A stretch of DNA of 19,012 bases from Bacteroidota bacterium (GTDB taxonomy: Bacteria > Bacteroidota > Bacteroidia > Chitinophagales > Chitinophagaceae), in assembly GCA_023392185.1 (NCBI GenBank), contig JAEVZP010000168.1:1-19012 (forward strand). The letters run 5' to 3'. How positions within the stretch are numbered: the first letter of the stretch is position 1; each line of letters opens with the position of its first letter. The notes below the pieces were generated by a model. The model was given only the letters and a program-made list of their open reading frames with translations, was not told where the DNA came from and did no database searches. The translations under genes were made by a program, and so were the position numbers. Shown here piece after piece: positions 1-7,356 of this stretch.

Positions 1-2
1 GT

Positions 3-65
3 ACAGGAACGCGCGAAGTAAGAACTGCTTTATTTCCGGAAAAATGCGGCCCTCAGCTGCAATAA
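3..65 (+). CDS. possible 3' end of an upstream gene (partial)
   Basis: One frame is open from the window edge to a TAA at 63-65 and reads as a plausible protein tail ending in ALFPEKCGPQLQ. The stop lies directly before the terminator hairpin at 65-99, which would suit a plus-strand gene convergent with the SET gene. The product cannot be identified from about 20 residues. A different frame stops at 21 (ending VQERAK), so the frame choice is uncertain. A TTTCCGGAAA palindrome lies inside at 33-42. Confidence 0.3.
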   Translation, partial: TGTREVRTALFPEKCGPQLQ

Positions 66-99
66 AAAAAGCCACCGACACCTGTTCGGTGGCTTTTTT
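65..99. terminator. bidirectional rho-independent terminator
   Basis: A perfect 8-bp stem (GCCACCGA at 71-78, TCGGTGGC at 86-93) with a 7-nt loop is flanked by six A on the left and six T on the right, so it has a U-tract in both directions. It lies 15 nt past the stop of the minus-strand SET gene and could also end a plus-strand gene entering from the left. Confidence 0.85.
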
Positions 100-113
100 G
101 CATTGTAAAAGGT

Positions 114-503
114 TTAGTGCACATCAAACCACACCGGCGTTACGTCGTTCCAGTCGCCGTTGTAATTGATAGTGAGCTCTTCGCCGGCGGCAATGTCCCG
201 GACTGTTTTGATGGAAATGGTTTCGGCGGCGTAGTCCATTTCGTATTCGCAGTTGGCCGTGTAGGAATGGTTATAAACCGGCACCCAGCCGAGTGCCATG
301 CAGCAGCCTTTGAGGTCTTCAGGGTCCCACTCGAAAATATAATCGTGCAGTCGGGTCTGATCGAGATGGGGACGGTCTTTTCCGGGCACCACCACTACCG
401 GAGAAAGCTCCACTTCCAGGCCGGCTTCCAGATCCACATTGGTAAAAACGCCTTTTCCTTTTGGGGAAATAAGGGCAATAAAAAGCGCCGGATGGATGTG
501 CAT
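114..503 (-). CDS. small SET-domain protein (putative protein-lysine methyltransferase)
   Basis: A 129-residue protein that is essentially one SET domain, the fold that moves a methyl group from S-adenosylmethionine to lysine side chains. Visible landmarks are GKGVF near residues 16-20 (the start of the SET fold), the AdoMet-site NHS triad at 79-81 within VYNHSYTANCEYE, and GEELTINY at 107-114 with the catalytic-type tyrosine. Family members in bacteria are typically of this size, and their substrates are mostly unknown. I chose the ATG at 503 because homologous SET domains begin just after it. An in-frame GTG at 560 would add 19 residues with no domain match. The gene is divergent from the BON-domain gene and ends in the terminator at 65-99. 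The domain call is firm and the substrate is not known. Confidence 0.85.
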   Translation of the reverse strand: MHIHPALFIALISPKGKGVFTNVDLEAGLEVELSPVVVVPGKDRPHLDQTRLHDYIFEWDPEDLKGCCMALGWVPVYNHSYTANCEYEMDYAAETISIKTVRDIAAGEELTINYNGDWNDVTPVWFDVH

Positions 504-754
504 AGCCGCAAAGAAAGTCCACAATAAGGGGGTTCGGGCCGGAAGCGGTGGAAAAAGCACTGCCGCCCAATCAAAATGTCGGGAAAAAAGTGGCTCTTTT
601 TTACCCTGTTAAGGGTAAGGAGGCACATCCTTCCACAAGAACGTTCTGAACGTGCTTTTTAACAGTTACTGGTACGGACTTTTTGGCCCAATAGCCGTTG
701 GATTTCCAACAAAACACCATTCCCCTATTCATCCCTTTAAACCCCAAAATCACC
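504..754. promoter_or_regulatory. divergent intergenic region with two inverted repeats
   Basis: This gap separates the divergent SET and BON genes and must hold both promoters. I see no exact TAnnTTTG element. Two symmetric sites stand out: TTACCCT at 601-607 with AGGGTAA at 612-618 (7-bp arms, 4-nt spacer), and the perfect palindrome AGAACGTTCT at 638-647, followed at once by a second GAACGT (648-653). These are candidate operators; that role is inferred only from symmetry and position. Confidence 0.4.
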
Positions 755-2068
755 ATGAGAAATCAGCAAGACCGAAACGACCGCTCCCAGCAGGACTCCT
801 ACAACCGCCAGGACCGGTATCGGAACAACACGAACGATGACCGACGCAATCGTCAGGACATGAATTATGGTCGCCAGGAGGCAAGCTATGGCCGCTCCGA
901 AAACGACTATCAGCAGGACTATAATCAGCAGAACCAGCATGGCGGCTCCTACCGTAATCAAAACCAACAGCATCCCTACGGTTCCCGTCAGTCTGACAAT
1001 TACGATTCCCAGTATGGCCGTCACAGCAATGTAGGATATCAAAACAATGAAGACTCCTACCGCCCATATAGCGGCGAGCAGTATGGCAACCGCTACGGAC
1101 AACAGTCGCAATACGGCGAGCAGCAAAACCGCTCCTATGAGCAATACGGCTCCCGCGGCAACCAGTCCCGCAGTAACTATCCGCAAGACGAGTACTCTAC
1201 TGTTTCTTACGGCCGCAACGATTATGCCGACCGTCAGCAAAGTGAAAACGCCTATGACCGCGCTTCGGGTTCCGACTCACGCCGTCAGGGCCATTGGTCG
1301 TCTCAGAACCAGCAGGAAAACGACTGGAGCCCTTCCCAGTCCAACAACCGCCAGTCCAATACTTCGTATCGCGACCGCCAGGGTATGTCCGGGCAGGAAG
1401 GCTATCGCGGTGGCGGCCTGTACGACAACCAGTCGTCTGACTACGGTTCTTCCCGTGGCGGCTCCGACTATGGGGACCGCTACAGCAGCGGCATGGAATC
1501 CAATAACGACCGCTATGGCAGCTCTGCTTCGGATCACTCTTCCTACGGCAATGCGTCCTATGGTCATGGCGAGTCCGGCTATGGCAGCGCTTCGATGACG
1601 AGCGAGCGCAGCGAATCGCATCGCGGGAAGGGCCCGAAAAACTATCAGCGTTCCGATGACCGGATCCGTGAAGATGTATCCGACCGCTTCTCCGACGACC
1701 ACAACCTGGATGCTTCGGATATTGAAGTAACAGTAAGCGGCCGCGATGTAACCCTTTCCGGTACGGTCCCTACCCGCCACTGCAAGCGCCATGCAGAAGA
1801 CCTCGCCGAGCAGGTTTCCGGCGTGCAGAACGTGGAAAACCGCCTGCGCGTGAAGAGCGAGCGTTCTTCGCACAGCAATGATGAAGATTCTTCTTCTTCC
1901 AACCGCAGCAACACTTCTTCGAGCCAAAGCGGTAGCCAGCAGAATACTTCGGCATCTACCGGCAGCGGCAGCACAGACAGTAAGTCCTCATCTTCCAAGG
2001 ATTCAGACAGCGACAGCGCTTCCAAAACCGGAAGCACAACCTCTTCTTCCAGCACCAGTAAGAAGTAA
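755..2068 (+). CDS. low-complexity Tyr/Gly/Gln-rich protein with one BON domain
   Basis: A 437-residue protein in three parts. Residues 1 to about 295 are low complexity, rich in Gln, Asn, Ser, Arg, Tyr and Gly, with 15 Tyr-Gly dipeptides (SYG, QYG, RYG, DYG) and no signal peptide. Residues about 299-371 form a BON domain, with the family pattern VTVSGRDVTLSGTVPT and a later VSGVQNVENRLRV; BON domains are thought to bind membranes or phospholipids. Residues about 372-437 are a Ser/Thr/Asp/Lys tail. BON proteins with glycine/tyrosine-rich N-termini are known, often as stress-related proteins, but this one is unusually long and repetitive. I chose the ATG at 755. An in-frame ATG at 698 would add 19 residues unlike the rest. 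A strong terminator follows. The function is unknown; a condensate-forming or desiccation/stress role is a guess from composition. Confidence 0.8.
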   Translation: MRNQQDRNDRSQQDSYNRQDRYRNNTNDDRRNRQDMNYGRQEASYGRSENDYQQDYNQQNQHGGSYRNQNQQHPYGSRQSDNYDSQYGRHSNVGYQNNEDSYRPYSGEQYGNRYGQQSQYGEQQNRSYEQYGSRGNQSRSNYPQDEYSTVSYGRNDYADRQQSENAYDRASGSDSRRQGHWSSQNQQENDWSPSQSNNRQSNTSYRDRQGMSGQEGYRGGGLYDNQSSDYGSSRGGSDYGDRYSSGMESNNDRYGSSASDHSSYGNASYGHGESGYGSASMTSERSESHRGKGPKNYQRSDDRIREDVSDRFSDDHNLDASDIEVTVSGRDVTLSGTVPTRHCKRHAEDLAEQVSGVQNVENRLRVKSERSSHSNDEDSSSSNRSNTSSSQSGSQQNTSASTGSGSTDSKSSSSKDSDSDSASKTGSTTSSSSTSKK

Positions 2069-2110
2069 GTCAGCAAGTCCGATAGCAAGGCTATCCAATC
2101 TTTAGAGCGT

Positions 2111-2147
2111 AAAAGCCTTTTCTGCTTCGTGTAGAAAAGGCTTTTTT
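2111..2147 (+). terminator. rho-independent terminator of the BON-domain gene
   Basis: A 13-bp perfect stem (AAAAGCCTTTTCT at 2111-2123, AGAAAAGGCTTTT at 2133-2145) with a 9-nt loop is followed by a T-run through 2147. It starts 42 nt after the BON gene stop. Confidence 0.85.
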
Positions 2148-2194
2148 AGTTAGAGTCCGGGAGTAGCTTCCTTCGTGCGTTTCAGGAGCCGCTA

Positions 2195-2225
2195 TTTCCG
2201 GAAATATCTTCCTGGTTTCCGGAAA
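2195..2225. repeat. two intergenic copies of the palindrome TTTCCGGAAA
   Basis: Copies at 2195-2204 and 2216-2225, 21 bp apart start to start (about two helical turns), lie between the BON gene terminator and the RlpA-like gene terminator. They belong to the window-wide set of 17 exact copies described in the findings. Confidence 0.8.
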
Positions 2226-2287
2226 ACAAAGAGATCACGGCATGTGCCGGATTTAGTAGCAAGGGAATCAGACGCTGCTGGCCCCAC

Positions 2288-2316
2288 AAAAAAAGCCCCG
2301 ACGGTACGTCGGGGCT
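2288..2316 (-). terminator. rho-independent terminator of the RlpA-like gene
   Basis: GCCCCGACG at 2295-2303 pairs with CGTCGGGGC at 2307-2315 around a 3-nt loop. The A-run at 2288-2294 becomes the U-tract on the minus strand. It lies about 35 nt past the RlpA-like stop codon. Confidence 0.85.
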
Positions 2317-2351
2317 ATCTTTCATATTGAAAAACGTAAGAAAACGCTTTT

Positions 2352-2804
2352 TTAAAGTTTGTTGGCAGGGGAAGCGCCTTCATTTGCGAGCTGCGAGGCA
2401 ATCGCCTTGCGACCTTCCATTTCGGATACCGACTCCACTTTTACGTTTGTGATGCCGGCTTTTTTGAACTTAAGGTCAGCAGCTGCCTTAGAAGTCAGAT
2501 CTAAGAGACGCTTATTGCTGGCCGCCATGCGGTCATTGATCTTTACATATACTACCTCGCCGTTGCGGGCGTTGGTCACCTTTACATAGGTACCCAATTT
2601 GTGGGTGTTGGAAGCAGCAGTATATTTTTCCTGACTAAAGATCTCACCGGTAGCGGTCTTACGTCCAACAAACTTATTGTGATAAAAGGATGCAATGCCG
2701 TCTGTAACCCTTTCAATGGCTTTGGAAACTACGTTTTGGGCGTTAGCGCCAGTAGCCATTGTAACCAAAAGGCCTGCGGCAATCATCTTTTTTCGCATAC
2801 TCAT
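2352..2804 (-). CDS. RlpA-like double-psi beta-barrel secreted protein
   Basis: A 150-residue exported protein. The signal peptide runs to A22 (ATGANA, then Q23). Residues about 36-122 match the RlpA-like double-psi beta-barrel: GIASFYHNKF, KTATGEIF, YTAASN, LGTYVKVTN, VVYVKINDRM and RLLDLTSKAAADLKF. RlpA of Pseudomonas is a peptidoglycan lytic transglycosylase of the septum. Here the glutamate (E54) and aspartate (D91) of that site are present, but the histidine expected in the TAAH position is serine (S65), with a histidine three residues later (H68). There is no SPOR domain, so septal targeting is not evident. The gene has its own promoter (TTG-N20-TATGTTTG) and terminator, so it is probably expressed alone. 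The start may be M1 or M3. The family is clear and the enzyme activity is uncertain. Confidence 0.88.
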   Translation of the reverse strand: MSMRKKMIAAGLLVTMATGANAQNVVSKAIERVTDGIASFYHNKFVGRKTATGEIFSQEKYTAASNTHKLGTYVKVTNARNGEVVYVKINDRMAASNKRLLDLTSKAAADLKFKKAGITNVKVESVSEMEGRKAIASQLANEGASPANKL

Positions 2805-2820
2805 TATGTTTGGTTCAATG

Positions 2821-2851
2821 CAAACATACCACCTCAGTCTAAACCATCCAA
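2821..2851 (-). promoter_or_regulatory. Bacteroidota-type promoter of the RlpA-like gene
   Basis: Reading on the minus strand, TTG (2851-2849) is followed after 20 nt by TATGTTTG (2828-2821), an exact match to the TAnnTTTG -7 element with a -33 TTG. The start codon follows 16 nt after the -7 box, so the leader would be only about 10 nt. Confidence 0.65.
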
Positions 2852-2869
2852 CGGAATACTGTTAAAATC

Positions 2870-4606
2870 TCACTTGTTATGACTGTTTTTACGATGTGAA
2901 AAATGCGGTTTGGAGTCCGAAAAAGCCTTGCGTTCGCCCGACCAGCTTTTCTTTTCGTGCCGGTCTCCGCCGCGTGGCGCAAAGCTGCGCGGCCGCGAAT
3001 GGTCCATAGGCTGTGCCAGATCTACCCGTACTTTCCGGCCCTTAAACTTCTTGCTGTTCATGGCATCCATGATAAACTCAGCTGCATCGGTGCGCGCATT
3101 GAAGTAGGAGCTCAGCTCGCGTACAGTCACCCGGTCAATAACCTCTGGATCCACATCAGTGCTTTCAGCAATGAACTGAATCATCCGTTGTGCGTTGAGA
3201 CCATCCTTTGTGCCAAGGTTCATAAAGAGGCGCTGCGACTTGCCGCCACCGCTCGTGCGCTGTCCGCCGGTACCTTCATATCCTGCGTTCAGATCATCGG
3301 CATCTTCATATTCCTTTACCGTGTCTTTGAGGCGCACCCAGATGAGGCGACGAATCAGCTCGTCTTTATCCATAGCTTCAAAGCGCTCGCGGATCAGTTC
3401 CTGATACGCTTCGCCGAAGCCTTCCTGCGGCTCGGTCGTTTCGATTTCGTCGAGGAAATGGAAAAGGCGCTTGCGGATCACCTCAGCACCGTCCGGAATG
3501 TCGCTGCGTACAAACCGGCTTTTGACGATGCGCTCAATATTGCGGATCTGGCCGATTTCGCGCGGCGAGACGATGCTCATACAAATACCGCTTTTGCCGG
3601 CGCGGGCTGTGCGGCCGCTCCGATGGGTATATACCTCCGGATCGTCAGGCAGCTCATAGTTGATGACGTGGGTGATATCATTCACATCAATGCCACGCGC
3701 GGCCACATCGGTGGCGATAAGGGCCTGAAGCTGCCGGGTTTTAAAGCGCTCCATAACCTTGCTGCGGGCTTTCTGGTCCATGTCGCCATGGAGCGGACTC
3801 ACCTGGTAGCCGGCCTTCATCAGGTTGTCGGCAATGTCCTGGCAATCCTGCCGGGTGCGCACGAAGATGATGCCATAGATGCCCGGTGTGTGGTCGAGCA
3901 GGCGTTGCAGCGTGGCAAAGCGGTTGTGGTGATTGGTGATGTAATACTGGTGGTCAATATTCTCATTGGTAATATTGGCCGCAGCTACACGCACTTCTTT
4001 CCAGTCGCTCATAAAGCGCTTGGCAATGCTGCGCACCTCGTTGTTCATCGTAGCCGAAAACAACCAGGTGTATTGGCGGGAAGGCGTGCTTTGCAGGATC
4101 AGTTCAATATCATCGCGGAAGCCCATATTGAGCATCTCGTCGGCCTCGTCGAGCACCACATATTCTACGCTGCCCAGGTTGATGGCCTTGCGCTCCAGCA
4201 GGTCGATCAGGCGACCCGGTGTGGCAACCACTACCTGCGCACCCCGCTTCAGGTCGCGGATCTGTCCGCCGATGGGCACCCCGCCGTATACGGCCATGGT
4301 GCGCAGTCCTTTCAGGTGTTTGGCATATTTCTGAAACTCTGCCTCAATCTGCATACACAGTTCGCGGGTAGGCGAAAGCACCAGCGCCTGTACGTTGGGA
4401 TACTCTATATCAATGTGTTGGAGCAGCGGGAAACCGAAGGCGGCCGTTTTACCAGTGCCGGTCTGGGCAAGTCCTACCAGGTCTTGCGGCTCCTCCAGGA
4501 GGAGCGGAATCGTCTGTTGCTGAATGGCGGTGGGCGTCTCGAAGCCCATATCGGCAATGGCGTGCAACAGTTCCTCCCGAAGGGGGAGGTCTTTAAATAA
4601 CTGCAT
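2870..4606 (-). CDS. DEAD-box ATP-dependent RNA helicase with DbpA-type RNA-binding domain
   Basis: A 578-residue RNA helicase of the DeaD/CsdA type, which uses ATP to unwind short RNA duplexes in ribosome assembly and mRNA turnover, notably in the cold. All core motifs are present: a Q motif near residues 4-30, AQTGTGKT at 47-54, PTREL at 79-83, DEAD at 153-156, SAT at 184-186, RGIDV near 304-308, and HRSGRTARAG at 328-337. A DbpA-like RNA-binding domain spans about 459-530. A basic Arg/Gly/Ser/His/Lys tail follows and probably adds non-specific RNA binding. It lies 123 bp after lptC, without a clear terminator between. A palindrome CGTATTTAATACG sits just upstream beside a near-consensus -7 box. 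The family is certain; the choice among deaD, csdA or rhlE-like names is not. Confidence 0.95.
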   Translation of the reverse strand: MQLFKDLPLREELLHAIADMGFETPTAIQQQTIPLLLEEPQDLVGLAQTGTGKTAAFGFPLLQHIDIEYPNVQALVLSPTRELCMQIEAEFQKYAKHLKGLRTMAVYGGVPIGGQIRDLKRGAQVVVATPGRLIDLLERKAINLGSVEYVVLDEADEMLNMGFRDDIELILQSTPSRQYTWLFSATMNNEVRSIAKRFMSDWKEVRVAAANITNENIDHQYYITNHHNRFATLQRLLDHTPGIYGIIFVRTRQDCQDIADNLMKAGYQVSPLHGDMDQKARSKVMERFKTRQLQALIATDVAARGIDVNDITHVINYELPDDPEVYTHRSGRTARAGKSGICMSIVSPREIGQIRNIERIVKSRFVRSDIPDGAEVIRKRLFHFLDEIETTEPQEGFGEAYQELIRERFEAMDKDELIRRLIWVRLKDTVKEYEDADDLNAGYEGTGGQRTSGGGKSQRLFMNLGTKDGLNAQRMIQFIAESTDVDPEVIDRVTVRELSSYFNARTDAAEFIMDAMNSKKFKGRKVRVDLAQPMDHSRPRSFAPRGGDRHEKKSWSGERKAFSDSKPHFSHRKNSHNK

Positions 4607-4637
4607 TAAAGTGTTTGGGGAAAATCAAAATGAGGCG

Positions 4638-4658
4638 CGAAGTTACGTATTTAATACG
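4638..4658 (-). promoter_or_regulatory. possible helicase promoter with palindromic operator
   Basis: On the minus strand TAACTTCG (4645-4638) differs from TAnnTTTG at one base. Immediately upstream, in what would be the promoter spacer, is CGTATTTAATACG (4646-4658), 6-bp arms around a single base. No good -33 TTG is seen, so this is only a candidate. Confidence 0.35.
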
Positions 4659-4729
4659 AGTCGAAATGTTTTAAAGCCTGTTAAGGAATACACAGACAAC
4701 CGCCATCAAGCGCGCGCTCCCAAACAGTC

Positions 4730-5284
4730 TTATTCCGGCACCTGGCTCTTATCCACCCGCACGGCTCCGGTAAGCGCCACAATCCGGTAATTCGTGAAGG
4801 TTTGATCGGCTTCCAGACCTTTTCCGGAAAGGGTTTGCGTCAGGGTTTGAATCTGCACCGGCTTTTCCGTGAAAAATTTCTTTCCCGCTTCATTCCACAC
4901 CAGCTCTTCGGTTTGCAGTGTTTCGCCTTTTTCGTTTTGCACCCGTACGCTGTCGCGCAGGAGCACGTTGCCCTTGGTTTCATACCAACGAGCGTACCTG
5001 GCATCTACCGTGGTTTGCACGGCACCGACACTATCATAAATCACAATCTGCACGCCGCCCTGCGCATCCGTATAGGGCGGCCGGGCTTTTTCCATCCGCA
5101 CAAATTCTGCCGCGTGCAGCCGGGCCTCTACCCGACCACCGCTGCTATATATAATCGTAACGTCGCGGGCCCGTTCTTCCCGGCCCAGTCCTTTATCAGA
5201 AAGCGCTTCTATCTCCTCCATACTGTTGCGGCAGGCCAGCAGCCCCGGGAAAAAAAGCAGAAAGAAAAGCGTTTTCTTAGTCAT
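4730..5284 (-). CDS. lptC: LptC-like lipopolysaccharide export lipoprotein
   Basis: A 184-residue protein of the LptC family, which links the inner-membrane LptBFG transporter to the periplasmic LptA bridge and passes lipopolysaccharide outward. The N-terminus is a lipoprotein signal with lipobox LLAC and acylatable C18, usual for Bacteroidota members although the E. coli protein has a plain membrane anchor. The rest shows the LptC beta pattern: VEARLHAAEFVRME, a middle block with VQIVIYDSVGAVQTTVDARYARW, then VLLRDSVRVQNEKGETLQTEELVWN and LSGKGLEADQTFTNYRI. The first 8 bp overlap the end of the outer-membrane protein gene, so translation is probably coupled. A TTTCCGGAAA copy at 4821-4830 encodes the SGK within LSGKG. 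No ppiD/surA-type chaperone gene follows; the next gene is the helicase. Confidence 0.85.
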   Translation of the reverse strand: MTKKTLFFLLFFPGLLACRNSMEEIEALSDKGLGREERARDVTIIYSSGGRVEARLHAAEFVRMEKARPPYTDAQGGVQIVIYDSVGAVQTTVDARYARWYETKGNVLLRDSVRVQNEKGETLQTEELVWNEAGKKFFTEKPVQIQTLTQTLSGKGLEADQTFTNYRIVALTGAVRVDKSQVPE

Positions 5285-6566
5285 AGCGACGCTTCACAAA
5301 CCAACGGTCGTTGAGAGAAATGCCCACCAGGAAGCGGGTGAAGTTCTCTTTAAGCGAAAAAGACGCAGCCGAAGAACGGCGCCCTACCTCCAGGGCCAGG
5401 TGCACCCGGTCGGTACTCCGGCGGAACGGCAGGCTCATGCCCGCCGTGCCCATTACAAAGGTGGGCTGCGCGCCGCCTACAAAGTAAGGATCCGAGCCAT
5501 ACTGAAAACCCAGCCGGTACGTGACGCGTTGCAGGTACTTGGCTGAAACGGTGTTGAGCGGCGTATACTCGGCGCCTACGGCAATCTTCCAGCTTTGATC
5601 CGCCAGGGAATCCCGGACGCCCAGAACACTGTAATCTTTCCATTGCGTAGCCGAAAAATCGGCCATCACCGCCCACTGATTGCCGTAGAAAAGCTGCGCC
5701 CCTGCACTGTACTGAAGTGGCAGCACCATCTTTCCGGTCGTGCCCTGCTGATAAAACGCGGTATCGCGAATCAATCCCGTAGAAGCCGATGAGCGGTAAG
5801 CCGTCCACAACTCGGTGCTTTCAACATTGACATGCTGCCGCAGGGTAGCCGCGGCGCCGACGCGCAGCCCCATCAGACCAGAAAGCTGGGTGGTGTATTG
5901 GGCACCCAGCTTATAGGTAAGTCCGCCCACGGCAAGTTGCTTTTCAAACTCCGCACCGAAGGTGCGAGCCGAATCGGTTTCCGGAAAAAAGCGGTTGCGA
6001 AACGTGCTGAACGTACCAAAGGTATAGCCCAGATGAAAGCCCATCCGGAAGCCCTTATAGCCACCGCCGGCCCCGATAAAAGCCTGATTGAGGCCGCCGC
6101 CACCGATATACTCGTTTATGGCAAGACCCATACCAGAATAACTTCCGGTATCTACCAGATGATAATAGGTGCGACTCTCCGGTTGCAGGCCCAGGGCCAC
6201 GCCCACACCTTTGGCAACCGGAAAGGCCAGCCGCAGGTAGCTGAGTGTTGCCGTGCCGGTCTGCGCATTCCGCGTTCCGGAAATCACACTTCGGCGGCTG
6301 CCCATAGCACCGAGTTCATAAGTAGTCAGGCTGAGGCCGCCATAAGAAGCCGGGTTATCGGTGTTGATGGAAAACGGCTGGCTGACCGCCACCGATGCGC
6401 TGCCCGCGCCCCGTTGCGCTACAGAGGTTCCGGTAAAAATCTCACCGATGCCGTAGCGGCTGTAAGGAATGTTTTCTCGGGTGGATAAAACCTGTGCTGA
6501 GGCCGGGCCGGCAGCTGCAAACAGGAAAGCAATTCCGGACAGCTTATATAAAAAGGTAAGGCGCAT
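5277..6566 (-). CDS. outer-membrane beta-barrel protein of unknown role between coaX and lptC
   Basis: A 429-residue exported protein with a signal peptide cut after GPASA (A24, before Q25). The mature part starts with a hydrophilic stretch (PYSRYGIGEIF, NTDNPASYGGL) typical of Bacteroidota PorV/FadL-like barrels. It is followed by alternating amphipathic strands rich in Gly, Tyr and Phe (for example FRMGFHLGYTFGTF and VTYRLGFQYGSDPYFVGG). Its 5' end overlaps coaX by 23 bp and its 3' end overlaps lptC by 8 bp, so it is translated as part of an LPS-related operon. That context suggests work in outer-membrane assembly or LPS handling, but no specific substrate can be read from the sequence. A TTTCCGGAAA copy (5978-5987) encodes FPE here. 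An outer-membrane barrel is a confident call; the family name is not. Confidence 0.8.
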   Translation of the reverse strand: MRLTFLYKLSGIAFLFAAAGPASAQVLSTRENIPYSRYGIGEIFTGTSVAQRGAGSASVAVSQPFSINTDNPASYGGLSLTTYELGAMGSRRSVISGTRNAQTGTATLSYLRLAFPVAKGVGVALGLQPESRTYYHLVDTGSYSGMGLAINEYIGGGGLNQAFIGAGGGYKGFRMGFHLGYTFGTFSTFRNRFFPETDSARTFGAEFEKQLAVGGLTYKLGAQYTTQLSGLMGLRVGAAATLRQHVNVESTELWTAYRSSASTGLIRDTAFYQQGTTGKMVLPLQYSAGAQLFYGNQWAVMADFSATQWKDYSVLGVRDSLADQSWKIAVGAEYTPLNTVSAKYLQRVTYRLGFQYGSDPYFVGGAQPTFVMGTAGMSLPFRRSTDRVHLALEVGRRSSAASFSLKENFTRFLVGISLNDRWFVKRRYD

Positions 6567-7305
6567 TATGGCGGAGGATTCTGTGAAGCCCTTTCATCGC
6601 TAAAAAAGGGTCGGCAAATATCCGGCTTTTCAAATGGGGCAGGAGCAACTCGGCATCTCCGCCGGTTAAAACAGCGTTAAACCCGCCGGAAAACTGTGCT
6701 TCATAGCGCGCCAGAGTGCCTTCAATCTCGGCTGCCGCGCCTATAAGCGCCCCACTCTGCATAGAAGATTCGGTATCGTAGCCCAGCAAGGGAACGTTTT
6801 CCGAAAGCGCCACCTGCGGCAGCCTGGCCGTAAAATGGTGCATTGCCCGCAGCCGCATGTTGATACCCGGACTGATGCCGCCGCCGCGAAAAGTATTGTT
6901 GGCCGTAACAAAATTGTAGGTAATACAGGTGCCCGCGCTGATCGCCAGGCAATTCGTTTTCTCAAACTGCGCGGCGATGCCCACAGCCAGTGCAAAACGA
7001 TCGGGACCGAGCGTATCGGAGGAGCGATAGGCGTTGATAATAGGAGAAGCCGTGTTGGCATTCAGAACTAAGACCTTGATGCGCAACTCTTCGAGTAACC
7101 CCCGGATAGCATCGGTATTCTCCCGGACCGAGCACAAAATCGCGCCCCGGATCTTGCCGTGATTAAACAGGGATTGAATAAAGTATTCGGAAGGCATTTC
7201 GCCATCCGAAACGTCGAATGCAAGGGGCTTTTCGGCATCGTTGTCGGCATAGAGCGCCGATTTTACAAACGTATTTCCGGCATCAATACACAGAAAGTTG
7301 GGCAT
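6544..7305 (-). CDS. coaX: type III pantothenate kinase
   Basis: A 253-residue cytosolic kinase that phosphorylates pantothenate with ATP, the first step to coenzyme A. Type III enzymes differ from CoaA in being insensitive to CoA feedback. Landmarks are the N-terminal phosphate-binding IDAGNT at 7-12 with catalytic-type D8, LGPDRFALAVG at 99-109 with D102 and R103 in the pantothenate/catalytic site, SAGTCITYNFV at 123-133, and GGGISPGINMRLRAMHHFTARLP at 141-163. The length is normal for the family. It lies 51 bp after the LON-domain gene and overlaps the outer-membrane protein gene by 23 bp, an arrangement of coaX next to lptC that recurs in Bacteroidota. Confidence 0.95.
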   Translation of the reverse strand: MPNFLCIDAGNTFVKSALYADNDAEKPLAFDVSDGEMPSEYFIQSLFNHGKIRGAILCSVRENTDAIRGLLEELRIKVLVLNANTASPIINAYRSSDTLGPDRFALAVGIAAQFEKTNCLAISAGTCITYNFVTANNTFRGGGISPGINMRLRAMHHFTARLPQVALSENVPLLGYDTESSMQSGALIGAAAEIEGTLARYEAQFSGGFNAVLTGGDAELLLPHLKSRIFADPFLAMKGLHRILRHNAPYLFI

Positions 7306-7356
7306 CAGGGGCGATGTTTTGAATCGTTTTGGGGAGAAGAAAAAAGAAAAGGTGCT

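Noticed and set aside
737..1927. Long hydrophobic open frames opposite or overlapping the BON gene
   Set aside because: They are complements or frame shifts of the repetitive Gln/Tyr/Arg codons, giving artificial Val/Ile/Ala- or Ala/Thr-rich sequences.
2903..4600. 565-codon open frame on the plus strand opposite the helicase
   Set aside because: It is fully antisense to a gene with every DEAD-box motif; GC-rich codon use keeps the opposite strand open. The translation has no recognisable domain.
5832..6488. 218-codon plus-strand frame opposite the barrel-protein gene
   Set aside because: Antisense shadow; the minus-strand frame has a signal peptide, barrel pattern and operon context.
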